From positions 1 to 32,065 of the forward strand of contig NZ_JAFFQA010000051.1 of assembly GCF_016919065.1 (NCBI RefSeq): a stretch of DNA of 32,065 bases. The letters run 5' to 3'. Below, piece after piece: positions 23,887 to 31,943 of this stretch (position 1 is its first letter; every line of letters starts with the position of its first letter). The position numbers were made by a program, and so were the translations under genes. Below the pieces are notes generated by a model, which had not been told where the DNA came from, did not search any database, and saw nothing but the letters and a program-made list of their open reading frames with translations. This stretch comes from Desulfobulbus rhabdoformis. GTDB lineage: Bacteria > Desulfobacterota > Desulfobulbia > Desulfobulbales > Desulfobulbaceae.

Positions 23887-24969
23887 ATGGAAGAGCATGT
23901 ACCGGCAGTCTTGTTGCCGGAAGAATGTGTACAGCGATTTTTTGAACTCAGTGGAGTGGAATATGAGCCGAGCGTTGCCATTGAGCTTTGGCCCAAGGTG
24001 TTGAACCATAAATGGCTTCTCTCGGAAAAGCTTGGTCGGGACGTGGGGGTAAGGACGGCGTGCATCGACTTCCTGGAAAATATGGATCAGGCTCCCGCAG
24101 AGTATCAAATCCACCAGCGGCAGAATATGCTCAATGAAATGGGGGCTCAGATTATAAACAGGGAGATGTGGGACACCATCGCCAACTCGCAACCCCCAAA
24201 GCAATTGGTTCAACGCAAAATCATCCTGCCCTTGATGGAAGAAGAACTCTCCAGAAAACATGGAGTGGTTTCTCCCAAAGCGATCATTTTCTTTGGCCCT
24301 CCCGGTACAGGAAAAACCCATTTTGCCAAAGCCATCGCAGGTGCTTTGTCCTGGTGGTATATAGAGATCGTCCCCAGCATGCTCATGGTCAACGGCGTTG
24401 AAAAAATTGGCGCTAATCTTCGGGGATTGATGGAAAAGGCGCGAGAACTTGACGAGGTCGTTCTCTTTATCGATGAATTTGAAGAGATTGCCGGCAGCCG
24501 TGATCTGGCTGACCGTATCGACAAGTCCATTACCAATGAGTTCCTCAAGCAAATTCCATTACTTAAAAATCAACAAAACAAGATATTGCTTGTCTGTGCC
24601 ACTAATTACATCCGGCAACTGGATTCAGCCATGTTGCGTCCGGGAAGGTTTGACTGCATCATTCCGGTAGGCGGACTCGACAGAGAAGGCAGAGCGACTA
24701 TTCTCGAATATTATCTCTCCAAATTAAACACCGATAACCTGAGCGTGGATCGGATTGTCGAAATGACTCCTGGCTTTACACCGGCTGATATTCAATATTT
24801 GTTTCACCAAGTGGCTCATTTTGCCTTTGAACAGGAGTTGGTCAACAGAGAGAATTATCTGGTCACCGAGGAGACATTCATGCATATTTTGCCTAAAGTG
24901 CCCCCATCCTTGAACCAGAAAGTCATTGACGAGTTTGAAAAGGACAGCGTAAGCTTTGCTCGAATTTGA
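23887..24969 (+). CDS. AAA-family ATPase, FtsH/Cdc48-like module
   Basis: A 360-residue soluble AAA protein. The N-terminal part (1-125) is of unknown fold. The AAA core has Walker A GPPGTGKT (137-144), Walker B VLFIDE (192-197), a sensor-1 region LLVCATNY and MLRPGRFD supplying the arginine finger, then the C-terminal lid. There is no transmembrane helix and no protease domain, so it is a stand-alone remodelling ATPase rather than FtsH. ATG 23887 has GGAAGG 6 bases upstream. It sits between the c-di-GMP gene (136 bp upstream) and the CheB-CheR gene (110 bp downstream), same strand. Its client is unknown; a role in disassembling a signalling or membrane complex would fit but is inference. Confidence 0.85.
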   Translation: MEEHVPAVLLPEECVQRFFELSGVEYEPSVAIELWPKVLNHKWLLSEKLGRDVGVRTACIDFLENMDQAPAEYQIHQRQNMLNEMGAQIINREMWDTIANSQPPKQLVQRKIILPLMEEELSRKHGVVSPKAIIFFGPPGTGKTHFAKAIAGALSWWYIEIVPSMLMVNGVEKIGANLRGLMEKARELDEVVLFIDEFEEIAGSRDLADRIDKSITNEFLKQIPLLKNQQNKILLVCATNYIRQLDSAMLRPGRFDCIIPVGGLDREGRATILEYYLSKLNTDNLSVDRIVEMTPGFTPADIQYLFHQVAHFAFEQELVNRENYLVTEETFMHILPKVPPSLNQKVIDEFEKDSVSFARI

Positions 24970-25079
24970 GCAAAGGCGTTGACGTGTTGCAACGTAAGAG
25001 GGTTTTTTGGGGCCTCCCCTCCTCCTTTGATGGCCGCTGATCAGCGATAAAAAACGGTAAATCAGATTGGAGGGTTTGT

Positions 25080-28000
25080 ATGGTTACACGAAAACAGCAG
25101 AAAGCAACCGTTGCGAGAACATCGACCGCTGCCGAGACCAGCAAGGTGCCCAACGGCGCGGTGAAAATCGCTGTATTGCCGGACGCGGTTGAAACAAATG
25201 CTAACGGTTTTCCCATCGTCGGCATTGGCGCCTCAGCGGGCGGTCTGGCTGCTTTTGAGTCTTTTTTTTCCGGCATGCCGGCCGATGACGATCCCGGCAT
25301 GGCCTTTGTCTTGGTGCAACACCTTGCACCGGACCACAAGAGCATCCTCACCGAGCTGGTCAAGCGTTATACACGCATGCAGGTCTTTGAGGTTGAGGAC
25401 GGAATGGTCGTCCGCCCCAACTGCACGTACATCATCCCTCCAAATCGTGACATGGCTTTTCTCGGAGGCACCCTTCAATTACTCGAGCCTTCTTCTCCTC
25501 GTGGCCAGCGATTGCCCATCGATTTTTTCTTTCGTTCACTAGCCCAGGATCAACACGCGCGAGCCATCGGCATTGTTCTTTCCGGTACCGGGAGTGACGG
25601 TACCGTGGGTATTCGGGCTATCAAGGACGAGGGGGGCATGGTCATGGCCCAGGATCCCGATTCTACCGAATACGATGGCATGCCGCGCAGTGCAATTGCC
25701 TCCGGTTTGGTCGATTTTGTACTTGCCCCGGCCCAAATGCCAGCGCAGCTTATCGCCTACACGGTTCACGCCTTTGGTCACATGCCCCAAATTGTCGGTT
25801 CCCCGCCGTGTAATAACGAGAACGCGCTCAAAAAAATTTTCGTCCTCCTGCGTTCCCATACCGGGCATGATTTTTCCTTGTACAAACCAAGCACCATCAA
25901 CCGGCGGATTGAGCGGCGCATGGCCCTTCAGCAAATCGAAACGATAGCAAGCTATGTTAAGTATGCGCAGCAAACACCAAGGGAGGTAGAGGCTCTTTTT
26001 CGCGATCTGCTTATCGGTGTCACCAATTTTTTCCGTGATCCTAAAGCATTTGAAGCCGTTGAAGACAAAATCATTCCGCGGTTATTTGCCGATAAGGCTG
26101 CGGGCGATGCGGTCCGCGTCTGGATACCGGGATGCGCCACCGGAGAGGAAGCCTATTCCTTCGCCATTTTACTTGCTGAGTACCAGGAGTTGTCGAAGAA
26201 AAAATTTAAAATACAGGTATTTGCAACTGATATTGACAGTCAAGCTATTACTACGGCTCGAGCCGGTCTCTACCCTGCCAGCATCGCTGTTGATATTACG
26301 CCGGATCGGCTGGCTCGTTTTTTTTCGCTCGAAACTGACGGCGGCTGCTACCGCATTCATAAAACCATCCGTGATATGCTGATTTTTTCCGAACAGGATA
26401 TCATTAAAGATCCACCCTTTTCCAAAATCGACCTGATTAGTTGCCGCAATCTCCTGATTTATATGGGAGGGGATTTACAGAAAAAGCTTATCCCTCTCTT
26501 TTATTACGCTTTGAACCCTTGCGGATTTCTGTTCTTGGGCACTTCCGAGACAATTGGTGACTTCGGCCATCTCTTCGACGTGCAGGATCGAAAATTGAAA
26601 ATATATCAGCGAAAGGATACCTGCCAAGGGGCCTCACGTGTTGGTCTTGGCACTTTTTTGCCACCTCTACACTCCATGACTATCGAGAAAACGCTTCAGG
26701 CATCAGGCATAATGATTAAGTCTCGAAATGTGTCTTTACGCGAACTGACCGAACAAGAGCTGTTACAGCAAGTTGCCCCTGCCGCAGCACTGGTCAACGG
26801 GCTGGGCGACATTCTTTATATCCATGGACGCACCGGTTTCTATCTCGAACCGACGATAGGAGAGGTCGGCGTCTATAATATCTTAACAATGGCACGCGAG
26901 GGGTTGACACACGAACTGACTCTAGCATTGCATAAAGCGGTCACGGATCAGCAAATTGTTCGTTGCCCCAATGTGCGGGTTAAAACCAACGGCAACTATA
27001 CTCCGATTAATCTGACGGTTCGTCCGGTTATTAATGCCCAAGCTTCATTGACGGTGTCTCCCTTATATTTGGTTATTCTTGAGGATATTGTTATCCAGGA
27101 TGACGACCGCTCACCGGAATCTCCAGACGTTTCCGGGAGTCCGTCGGCAGAGAATGTAGATTTGGATATGGAGAGTCGCCTTGTTGCCTTGCGACACGAG
27201 CTGCAAGCTAAAGAAGAGTTCCTCCAAGCTGCCAATGAGGAGCTCAGATCATCCAACGAGGAGATGCAGTCAATCAATGAAGAATTGCAGTCCACGAATG
27301 AAGAGCTTGAAACTTCAAAAGAGGAATTGCAATCGGTCAACGAAGAGTTGGCCACGGTGAATGCCGAACTGCAAAACAAAGTGATCGACCTGACGCGCGC
27401 CAACAACGACATGAACAACCTGTTGGCCGGAACAGGCATTGGGACCATCTTTGTCGACCATGATGTCCGCATATTGCGCTTCACCCCTGCGGTGACCAAA
27501 ATCATCAATTTGATCCAGGGCGACATCGGACGGCCCGTTGGGCATATCGTTTCCAACCTAGTGGGCTATGATACATTGCTGGCAGATACCCAAGCCGTTC
27601 TCGACACCCTTGTCCCCAAAGAGGTGGAAGTGCGTACCCAGGCTGGGATGTGGTATGCGATGCGTATCCTGCCCTACCGGACTCTGGAAAATGTGATTGA
27701 GGGGGCGGTGATCACCTTTACCGACATCACCGAAAGCAAGCAAATGAAGATGGCGCTGAGTGCTGCTCATGCCCGTCTGGCCGAGGCTGTTGTTGCCACC
27801 GTGCGTGAGCCGTTAATTGTGCTCGATGCCGGCTTGGGAGTGGTCTCGGCAAATCGCGCTTTCTACACCACCTTCAACGTCTCACCTGAAGATACTTTAG
27901 GCAAGTTTCTGTATGATTTGGAAAATGGTCAATGGAATATCCCTGCGTTACGCACTTTGCTGGAAGATATTTTGTCGCGCAATATTGAGTTTCATGATTT

Positions 28001-28127
28001 TGAAGTGACGCACGAGTTTGAATCAATTGGCCGGCGCTCACTTCGGCTCAATGCTCGTCGACTCTTCGAGGAATCTGGAGAATCGGAATTGATTTTATTG
28101 GCGATAGAGGTCGATGTTGAAAGCTAA
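25080..28127 (+). CDS. CheB-CheR-PAS hybrid signalling protein
   Basis: A 1015-residue fusion. The CheB methylesterase domain (about 43-225) keeps the triad S52 (GASAGG), H81 (VQHLAPDH) and D173 (GTGSDGT). The CheR methyltransferase domain (about 255-500) has the SAM site PGCATGEEAYS, then DLISCRNLLIYM. A long coiled coil (about 695-785) is made of repeated NEEL/SNEE units, followed by PAS 1 (about 785-895) and PAS 2 (about 900-1010). There is no receiver domain before CheB, and the protein stops where many relatives continue into a histidine kinase. The classic role is adding and removing methyl groups on chemoreceptor glutamates; in hybrids without neighbouring che genes the real targets are usually unknown. 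GGAGGG lies 5 bases before ATG 25080. A possible sigma-54 box (GG-N10-GC, 25031-25046) lies upstream but is weak. Confidence 0.94.
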   Translation: MVTRKQQKATVARTSTAAETSKVPNGAVKIAVLPDAVETNANGFPIVGIGASAGGLAAFESFFSGMPADDDPGMAFVLVQHLAPDHKSILTELVKRYTRMQVFEVEDGMVVRPNCTYIIPPNRDMAFLGGTLQLLEPSSPRGQRLPIDFFFRSLAQDQHARAIGIVLSGTGSDGTVGIRAIKDEGGMVMAQDPDSTEYDGMPRSAIASGLVDFVLAPAQMPAQLIAYTVHAFGHMPQIVGSPPCNNENALKKIFVLLRSHTGHDFSLYKPSTINRRIERRMALQQIETIASYVKYAQQTPREVEALFRDLLIGVTNFFRDPKAFEAVEDKIIPRLFADKAAGDAVRVWIPGCATGEEAYSFAILLAEYQELSKKKFKIQVFATDIDSQAITTARAGLYPASIAVDITPDRLARFFSLETDGGCYRIHKTIRDMLIFSEQDIIKDPPFSKIDLISCRNLLIYMGGDLQKKLIPLFYYALNPCGFLFLGTSETIGDFGHLFDVQDRKLKIYQRKDTCQGASRVGLGTFLPPLHSMTIEKTLQASGIMIKSRNVSLRELTEQELLQQVAPAAALVNGLGDILYIHGRTGFYLEPTIGEVGVYNILTMAREGLTHELTLALHKAVTDQQIVRCPNVRVKTNGNYTPINLTVRPVINAQASLTVSPLYLVILEDIVIQDDDRSPESPDVSGSPSAENVDLDMESRLVALRHELQAKEEFLQAANEELRSSNEEMQSINEELQSTNEELETSKEELQSVNEELATVNAELQNKVIDLTRANNDMNNLLAGTGIGTIFVDHDVRILRFTPAVTKIINLIQGDIGRPVGHIVSNLVGYDTLLADTQAVLDTLVPKEVEVRTQAGMWYAMRILPYRTLENVIEGAVITFTDITESKQMKMALSAAHARLAEAVVATVREPLIVLDAGLGVVSANRAFYTTFNVSPEDTLGKFLYDLENGQWNIPALRTLLEDILSRNIEFHDFEVTHEFESIGRRSLRLNARRLFEESGESELILLAIEVDVES

Positions 28128-28134
28128 TTTCAAT

Positions 28135-28317
28135 ACCGGACCGCTACCTCTGGGAGAGTACAACCTGGAACATAGTTGCGGACCGGACAAGAAGAGTCTC
28201 GGCCCGGTCTTTGCCATTCTCATAATACTGCCCTTTCTAGTCGATCAGGTGTAACAGATGAGTTGCCACCTCTCCCAGGCAGCTTTGAAAGGACTCGATT
28301 CCCAAAGGGCACAGTGA
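28135..28317 (+). pseudogene. Transposase C-terminal remnant
   Basis: The frame reads GEYNLEHSCGPDKKSLGPVF and on to a TAA at 28252, then continues in frame as QAALKGLDSQRA. It matches the remembered end of a DDE transposase family (EHNFGHGKxxLAxVLxxLNLLAF...WQAARxxLGxR). Conserved residues are replaced, a stop interrupts it and the body of the gene is missing. It begins directly after the CheB-CheR stop codon, so an insertion sequence once ended here. Confidence 0.5.
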
Positions 28318-28439
28318 GGGATGATGTGTTATTATTAAGGCGGCCATAGTGCTAATGGTCGAATCAGCCCCATGGCGTTTGAAGCTCTCAAATCAGCTTA
28401 ACTGGATGTCCACTCAACACGGGCAGGATCAATGCGCAT

Positions 28440-28895
28440 ATTTATCAGTCGGCACCCATACTTTTCCACCGCCGGGTGATTTCTGTTTTTCCCACTCGAA
28501 CTTGAACAGATTGCTGAGAAACAAAGTAGACCATGCGGTAGCGGTAGGCGCTTGGGTCCAAGCACCTTCCAGGCCGCTGGTCATGGTGTCTTCAGCATTA
28601 CCTTGGCCGCACTTGTTCTTCCAGCCCAGCCCCTGCTCTTCGATCGCAGCTGCGGCAGGCTCCGGGCCTACGCAGTCAGCCTTACGTGCGCCATGGACCT
28701 TTTGCCCAGGGAATGTCTACCGGCGATCAACGCCACGGTCTCTTCATCATTCATTGCCATTCGGCCGAATGATTCACGTATGTCTTTGACAGCAGACACC
28801 GGATTAAGATTACCCGCTTGGGCCTTCCGGGTTCACATAAATTAGGCCCATTTGTAGTAACGCTAAAGGATTTTCAAGTTCGCCTTCGTTTTCTT
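28440..28895 (-). pseudogene. katG: Catalase-peroxidase (KatG) internal fragment, frameshifted
   Basis: KatG is a heme enzyme of about 730 residues that destroys hydrogen peroxide. On the minus strand the sequence reads GELENPLALLQMGLIYVNPE, then (new frame) NPVSAVKDIRESFGRMAMND and EETVALIAGRHSLGK, then (third frame) HGARKADCVGPEPAAAAIEE, QGLGWKNK, TMTSGLEGAW and EWEKQKSPGGGKVWVPTD. These are the central KatG blocks, in order, including the proximal heme histidine region (normally AGGHTFGKTHGA). At least two frameshifts (near 28817 and 28719) and loss of both ends make it a clear relic. It lies in reverse orientation between a transposase relic and a recombinase gene. Confidence 0.88.
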
Positions 28896-28905
28896 TACAG
28901 CGATC

Positions 28906-28942
28906 AGCCAGCTCCCAAAAGCTGGCTTTTCTTTTGTTTTTC
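28906..28942 (+). terminator. Rho-independent terminator
   Basis: AGCCAGCT, a 6-base loop, AGCTGGCT and then a T-rich run (28928-28942). A perfect 8-bp stem with U tract on the plus strand. No intact plus-strand gene ends just before it; it may be left from a lost gene or shield the recombinase from read-through. Confidence 0.75.
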
Positions 28943-28944
28943 TA

Positions 28945-29005
28945 GTAAATAAACTCATCAATTAATCAAAGTAACGATTCAAACAATAGAATCGAGTTTA
29001 TTTAC
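28945..29005. repeat. 12-bp inverted repeat, possible recombinase (res/crossover) site
   Basis: GTAAATAAACTC (28945-28956) and GAGTTTATTTAC (28994-29005) are perfect inverted copies 37 bases apart, immediately upstream of the serine recombinase gene. Inside lies a second pair, GATTC / GAATC (28976-28980, 28989-28993), adjoining the right arm. Resolvases and invertases bind inverted 12-bp-type half-sites in front of their own genes, for recombination and autoregulation, so this is the obvious candidate site. Confidence 0.6.
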
Positions 29006-29023
29006 AAAACCAGCAGAGAGTCA

Positions 29024-29572
29024 ATGAAGATTGGATACGCCCGCATTTCCACGCTCGAACAGAACGATGATCTCCAGTTCGATTCGCTGAAACAAGCTGG
29101 ATGTGAGAAAATTTTTTCTGATAAGGTATCCGGAGCAAAAGTTGACCGGCCAGGCCTTCAGAATGCGCTGGAATATTTGAGAAAGGATGACTGCTTAGTC
29201 GTGTGGCGATTAGATCGGCTTGGCCGTAGTCTAAAACATTTAATTGAGGTAGCTGAGGGGTTGGAAACCCGAGGTATTGGCTTGGCATCCCTGCAGGAGG
29301 GCCTGGATACCTCTACCAGTGGTGGAAAATTAATTTTTCACATTTTTGGAGCACTGGCGGAGTTTGAACGAAACCTGATCAGAGAGAGAACCATGGCGGG
29401 CTTAGCTGCCGCTAGGGCAAGAGGACGAGTTGGAGGGAGGAGCAACAAATTAGATGCCAGCAAAATCCAAACACTCAAAAAGATGTATGACTCCCGTGAG
29501 TATTCTATCGGTGAAATTTGCCAATTACTCGAAATCAGCAAACCGACATTCTACAGATATCTCAGAATGTAA
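29024..29572 (+). CDS. Serine recombinase (resolvase/invertase family)
   Basis: A 182-residue site-specific recombinase of the small Tn3-resolvase/Hin type. The catalytic domain (1-135) has YARISTLEQ with nucleophile S9 and R7, WRLDRLGRS with R65 and R68, and EFERNLIRERT on the long dimer helix. A C-terminal helix-turn-helix (about 148-180, YSIGEICQLLEISKPTFYRY) reads DNA. Length and motifs are normal, so it should be active. ATG 29024 has a GAGAG sequence close upstream. No transposase gene or complete transposon is visible nearby, so it is an orphan resolvase/invertase. Its partner DNA is probably the 12-bp inverted repeat just upstream. Confidence 0.92.
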   Translation: MKIGYARISTLEQNDDLQFDSLKQAGCEKIFSDKVSGAKVDRPGLQNALEYLRKDDCLVVWRLDRLGRSLKHLIEVAEGLETRGIGLASLQEGLDTSTSGGKLIFHIFGALAEFERNLIRERTMAGLAAARARGRVGGRSNKLDASKIQTLKKMYDSREYSIGEICQLLEISKPTFYRYLRM

Positions 29573-29751
29573 TAATTTAATACAATACTAGTGACATAAT
29601 GATTTTTTGAACCGATTCCCATCTACACAACATTTCCAATTCTGCCACACATGAAACGTTGTGCTTGATTTTTGTTTTTCGCTTCTTATTTTAGGATAAC
29701 AGCTAAAAGTAAATTTAGAGGAACTCTTATTTTAACTTTGCGGGAGCCAAA

Positions 29752-30921
29752 TTGAAGCGAAAACTCCAGGGCCAATACGTAACCGTTTCCACGGTAGGCG
29801 AGAAAGTTCAAGCTTTTGTGCCATCACCTTTACCACCACGACCGCCAATCGATTGGCCCCCAGAACTGCGTAACAAATTCGACCAGGCACTGCTAGCGCT
29901 AGGGCGGCTTGATAGCGTATCAACCCTACTACCGGAAACCTCACTGTTTCTCTATATGTATATTCGTAAAGAAGCAGTTCTTTCCTCTATGATTGAGGGG
30001 ACCCAATCTTCGTTGTCAGATCTCCTCCTCTTCGAGTTGGACCAAGTACCAGGAGTCCCGCTTGATGACGTGCAAGAGGTTAGCAACTATGTTGCAGCCC
30101 TCCACCACGGCCTTCGTCTGATGAGGGAAGGCTTACCATTGTCTTTACGGTTATTCCGTGAAATTCACCGTGTTTTATTGACCAACGGCCGAGGTAGCAG
30201 CCAAACACCGGGCGAATTTCGTCGTAGCCAAAACTGGATCGGCGGTACCAGACCAGGCAATGCGGCTTTTGTCCCACCTCCTGCGGAAGAGGTGCTAGAG
30301 TGCATGAGCAAGCTCGAGCTCTTCCTCCATGATCAACCAGAGCCGACACCGGTATTACTCAAAGCAGCGCTGGCTCATGTGCAGTTTGAAACGATTCACC
30401 CTTTCCTTGATGGCAACGGTCGTCTAGGCCGTCTAATGATAACGCTGCTGCTATGCGGGCAAAAGGTGCTTCGCGAGCCAATGCTCTACCTTAGCCTCTA
30501 CTTCAAAACGCACCGTCAGTATTATTACGAGTTGCTCAACAATGTCCGACTGACAGGCGACTGGGAACCTTGGCTCGACTTCTTCGCCGAGGCTGTCATT
30601 GTTACAGCAACTCAGGCAGTCGAAACAGCCCAACAGATTCTAAACTTGTCCAATCAAGATCGTGAAAAAATCAGCGGAATTGGCCGAGCTGCAGTATCAT
30701 GCCTGCAAATTCATCGAGCATTTATGGAACACCCCATAGCCACCTCGGCTTCTCTGGCAGAAAATACAGGCATAACCCCAGCTACAGTCAATAAAGCTCT
30801 GACCCACCTGGAGCAACTCAATATCGTGAAAGAATTGACTGCCCAAAAGCGTAACCGCCTATTCAGCTATAAGAGTTATATCGAAATCCTAAGCCGAGGC
30901 ACCGATCTACCGGGTATATGA
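29752..30921 (+). CDS. Fic-domain protein with N-terminal self-inhibitory helix
   Basis: Fic enzymes usually transfer AMP from ATP to hydroxyl side chains of target proteins. The 389-residue protein has an N-terminal region with the inhibitory motif S78-S-M-I-E82-G-T, of the (S/T)xxxE(G/N) type, so it is a class II, self-inhibited Fic protein. The Fic core has the complete active motif HPFLDGNGRLGR (216-227) with H216. A C-terminal winged-helix domain (about 310-375) probably binds DNA. No upstream ATG or GTG is in frame; TTG 29752 with GGGAG 6 bases upstream is the best start. It lies in an accessory region beside a recombinase, as such genes often do. No separate antitoxin is needed given the built-in inhibitor. 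Confidence 0.92.
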   Translation: MKRKLQGQYVTVSTVGEKVQAFVPSPLPPRPPIDWPPELRNKFDQALLALGRLDSVSTLLPETSLFLYMYIRKEAVLSSMIEGTQSSLSDLLLFELDQVPGVPLDDVQEVSNYVAALHHGLRLMREGLPLSLRLFREIHRVLLTNGRGSSQTPGEFRRSQNWIGGTRPGNAAFVPPPAEEVLECMSKLELFLHDQPEPTPVLLKAALAHVQFETIHPFLDGNGRLGRLMITLLLCGQKVLREPMLYLSLYFKTHRQYYYELLNNVRLTGDWEPWLDFFAEAVIVTATQAVETAQQILNLSNQDREKISGIGRAAVSCLQIHRAFMEHPIATSASLAENTGITPATVNKALTHLEQLNIVKELTAQKRNRLFSYKSYIEILSRGTDLPGI

Positions 30922-31217
30922 AATTTCTCCATGCCTATGGACAAGTACTCTTGCAACTTCGAGCCAAACAGAAGCCCCCTTCTACTGTTAAACTGTTGCA
31001 AATTCTGCAACAGTTGCCTCTTTTCTTAGCAATGCAATCTTCTAACTATTTACCAGATAACGACTTATTCTTATTTGCCGGCACTAATCGTAGTGTACTG
31101 GGCAAGAGGCAAAAAACATCCCCCTTGGTCGCAAGGTTACAACCAAACTTTTCGAGTTTGCATCTTCCTCTACCGTGCCCCTATTATGCCGGAAGTATTT
31201 TAAATTTTATCCATTGA
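30918..31217 (+). CDS. Doubtful 99-residue reading frame after the Fic gene
   Basis: ATG 30918 overlaps the Fic stop codon as ATGA, which is the only point in its favour. There is no ribosome-binding site, no recognised domain, and the sequence is rich in Leu, Gln and Pro with no clear fold. It also contains an inverted repeat. It may be a coupled small gene or chance. Confidence 0.2.
   Translation: MKFLHAYGQVLLQLRAKQKPPSTVKLLQILQQLPLFLAMQSSNYLPDNDLFLFAGTNRSVLGKRQKTSPLVARLQPNFSSLHLPLPCPYYAGSILNFIH
30993..31013. repeat. 8-bp inverted repeat CTGTTGCA-N5-TGCAACAG
   Basis: Perfect arms around AATTC lie 72 bp after the Fic stop. The half-site resembles the GTTGC/GCAAC palindromes elsewhere but with a 7-base instead of 2-base core spacing, so it is probably a different site or a simple hairpin. 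Confidence 0.35.
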
Positions 31218-31251
31218 ATATCAATAAAATAGGAGCATAACTCTGCACGAT

Positions 31252-31312
31252 TTTGCCGGTTCCTTTGCCGGTTTTCCATTGAACCATTTTGGGGCCACTG
31301 AAAATCGCCATT
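31252..31312. repeat. Possible insertion-sequence end with short direct repeats
   Basis: TTTGCCGGTT occurs twice, 12 bp apart (31252 and 31264), followed by TTCCATTGAACC and GGGGCCACTGAAAATCGCCA. Alternating GCCGG, CATTGA-CC and GGCCAC blocks are reminiscent of IS21-family termini. No transposase gene is present, so this would be an orphan end. The resemblance is from memory only. Confidence 0.3.
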
Positions 31313-31540
31313 TCCTTTGTTACTACTCTCTCGCCGCAGTCATCCGCTCTTGTAAATGTTTATTAGATAACTTCAAATTCATATTTTGCTTGATTGTGTT
31401 TTATTTTTACTGTATTTTATAACCGGAAAATCAAACAACATGCTTTTTTAAATGGAAACCGTGAAACTCAATAGGATTTTCCATTTTGAGAACTAATGGC
31501 ATGCTCTCATAAACAATTTCCGTACGACAAAATAAAGCGC

Positions 31541-31768
31541 ATGAGTATTTTGAATCAAAAATATATTACGTACGCCGAGGCCCAAGAATTATACAGCGTT
31601 GGTAGATCCAGATTGCAACGCCTTGTAGTGAACGGTGTTATTGAAGCATACCGGCCAGGCAAGGAAACCCTGCTCGATTCTGCCAGCCTTCACATATGGT
31701 TTCAATCAACCAAAATCAAACCTGTCGCACGACGAGGTCGCCCTAGACGGAATGCACCGCGCAAATAA
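31541..31768 (+). CDS. Excisionase-like HTH protein with AT-hook tail
   Basis: A 75-residue protein. Residues 8-55 (YITYAEAQELYSVGRSRLQR ... YRPGKETLLDSASLHIWF) match the winged helix-turn-helix of small excisionase/MerR-like DNA-binding proteins. The tail RRGRPRRNAPRK contains an AT-hook (RGRPR) core that would grip the minor groove of AT-rich DNA. The start is uncertain: ATG 31541 gives the compact domain, ATG 31496 would add 15 residues; neither has a strong ribosome-binding site. No integrase is visible next to it. Likely role: recombination directionality factor or small regulator of the surrounding mobile region. Confidence 0.7.
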   Translation: MSILNQKYITYAEAQELYSVGRSRLQRLVVNGVIEAYRPGKETLLDSASLHIWFQSTKIKPVARRGRPRRNAPRK

Positions 31769-31943
31769 CAATCTCCAAGGATCTTATTTACCATCTGTTT
31801 TGGGCCTAAAATTATCCATAAAACCCCACAAGCATTGTTGATTTTTTTGTCACAAGGGCAACGCTGGCCACCGAGAAATAGCGTACCAAAGCCACCATTC
31901 CAATCCCTTCCCCCTCCGCTGTAAATGGTCCAACCAGCCCCAT

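Noticed and set aside
23701..24552. 283-codon minus-strand frame opposite the AAA ATPase gene
   Set aside because: The plus strand encodes a complete AAA core; the reverse frame has no domain and is a coding shadow.
24980..25046. TGTTGCAACG and a GG-N10-GC box upstream of CheB-CheR as a fourth regulon member
   Set aside because: The repeat lacks the two-base spacer, lies only about 60 bp from the -12 element, and the box (TGGCCGC-N4-CAGC) is weak in its -12 half.
28349..28789. 146-codon and 97-codon plus-strand frames between CheB-CheR and the recombinase
   Set aside because: They run antisense to the katG relic, which explains their openness.
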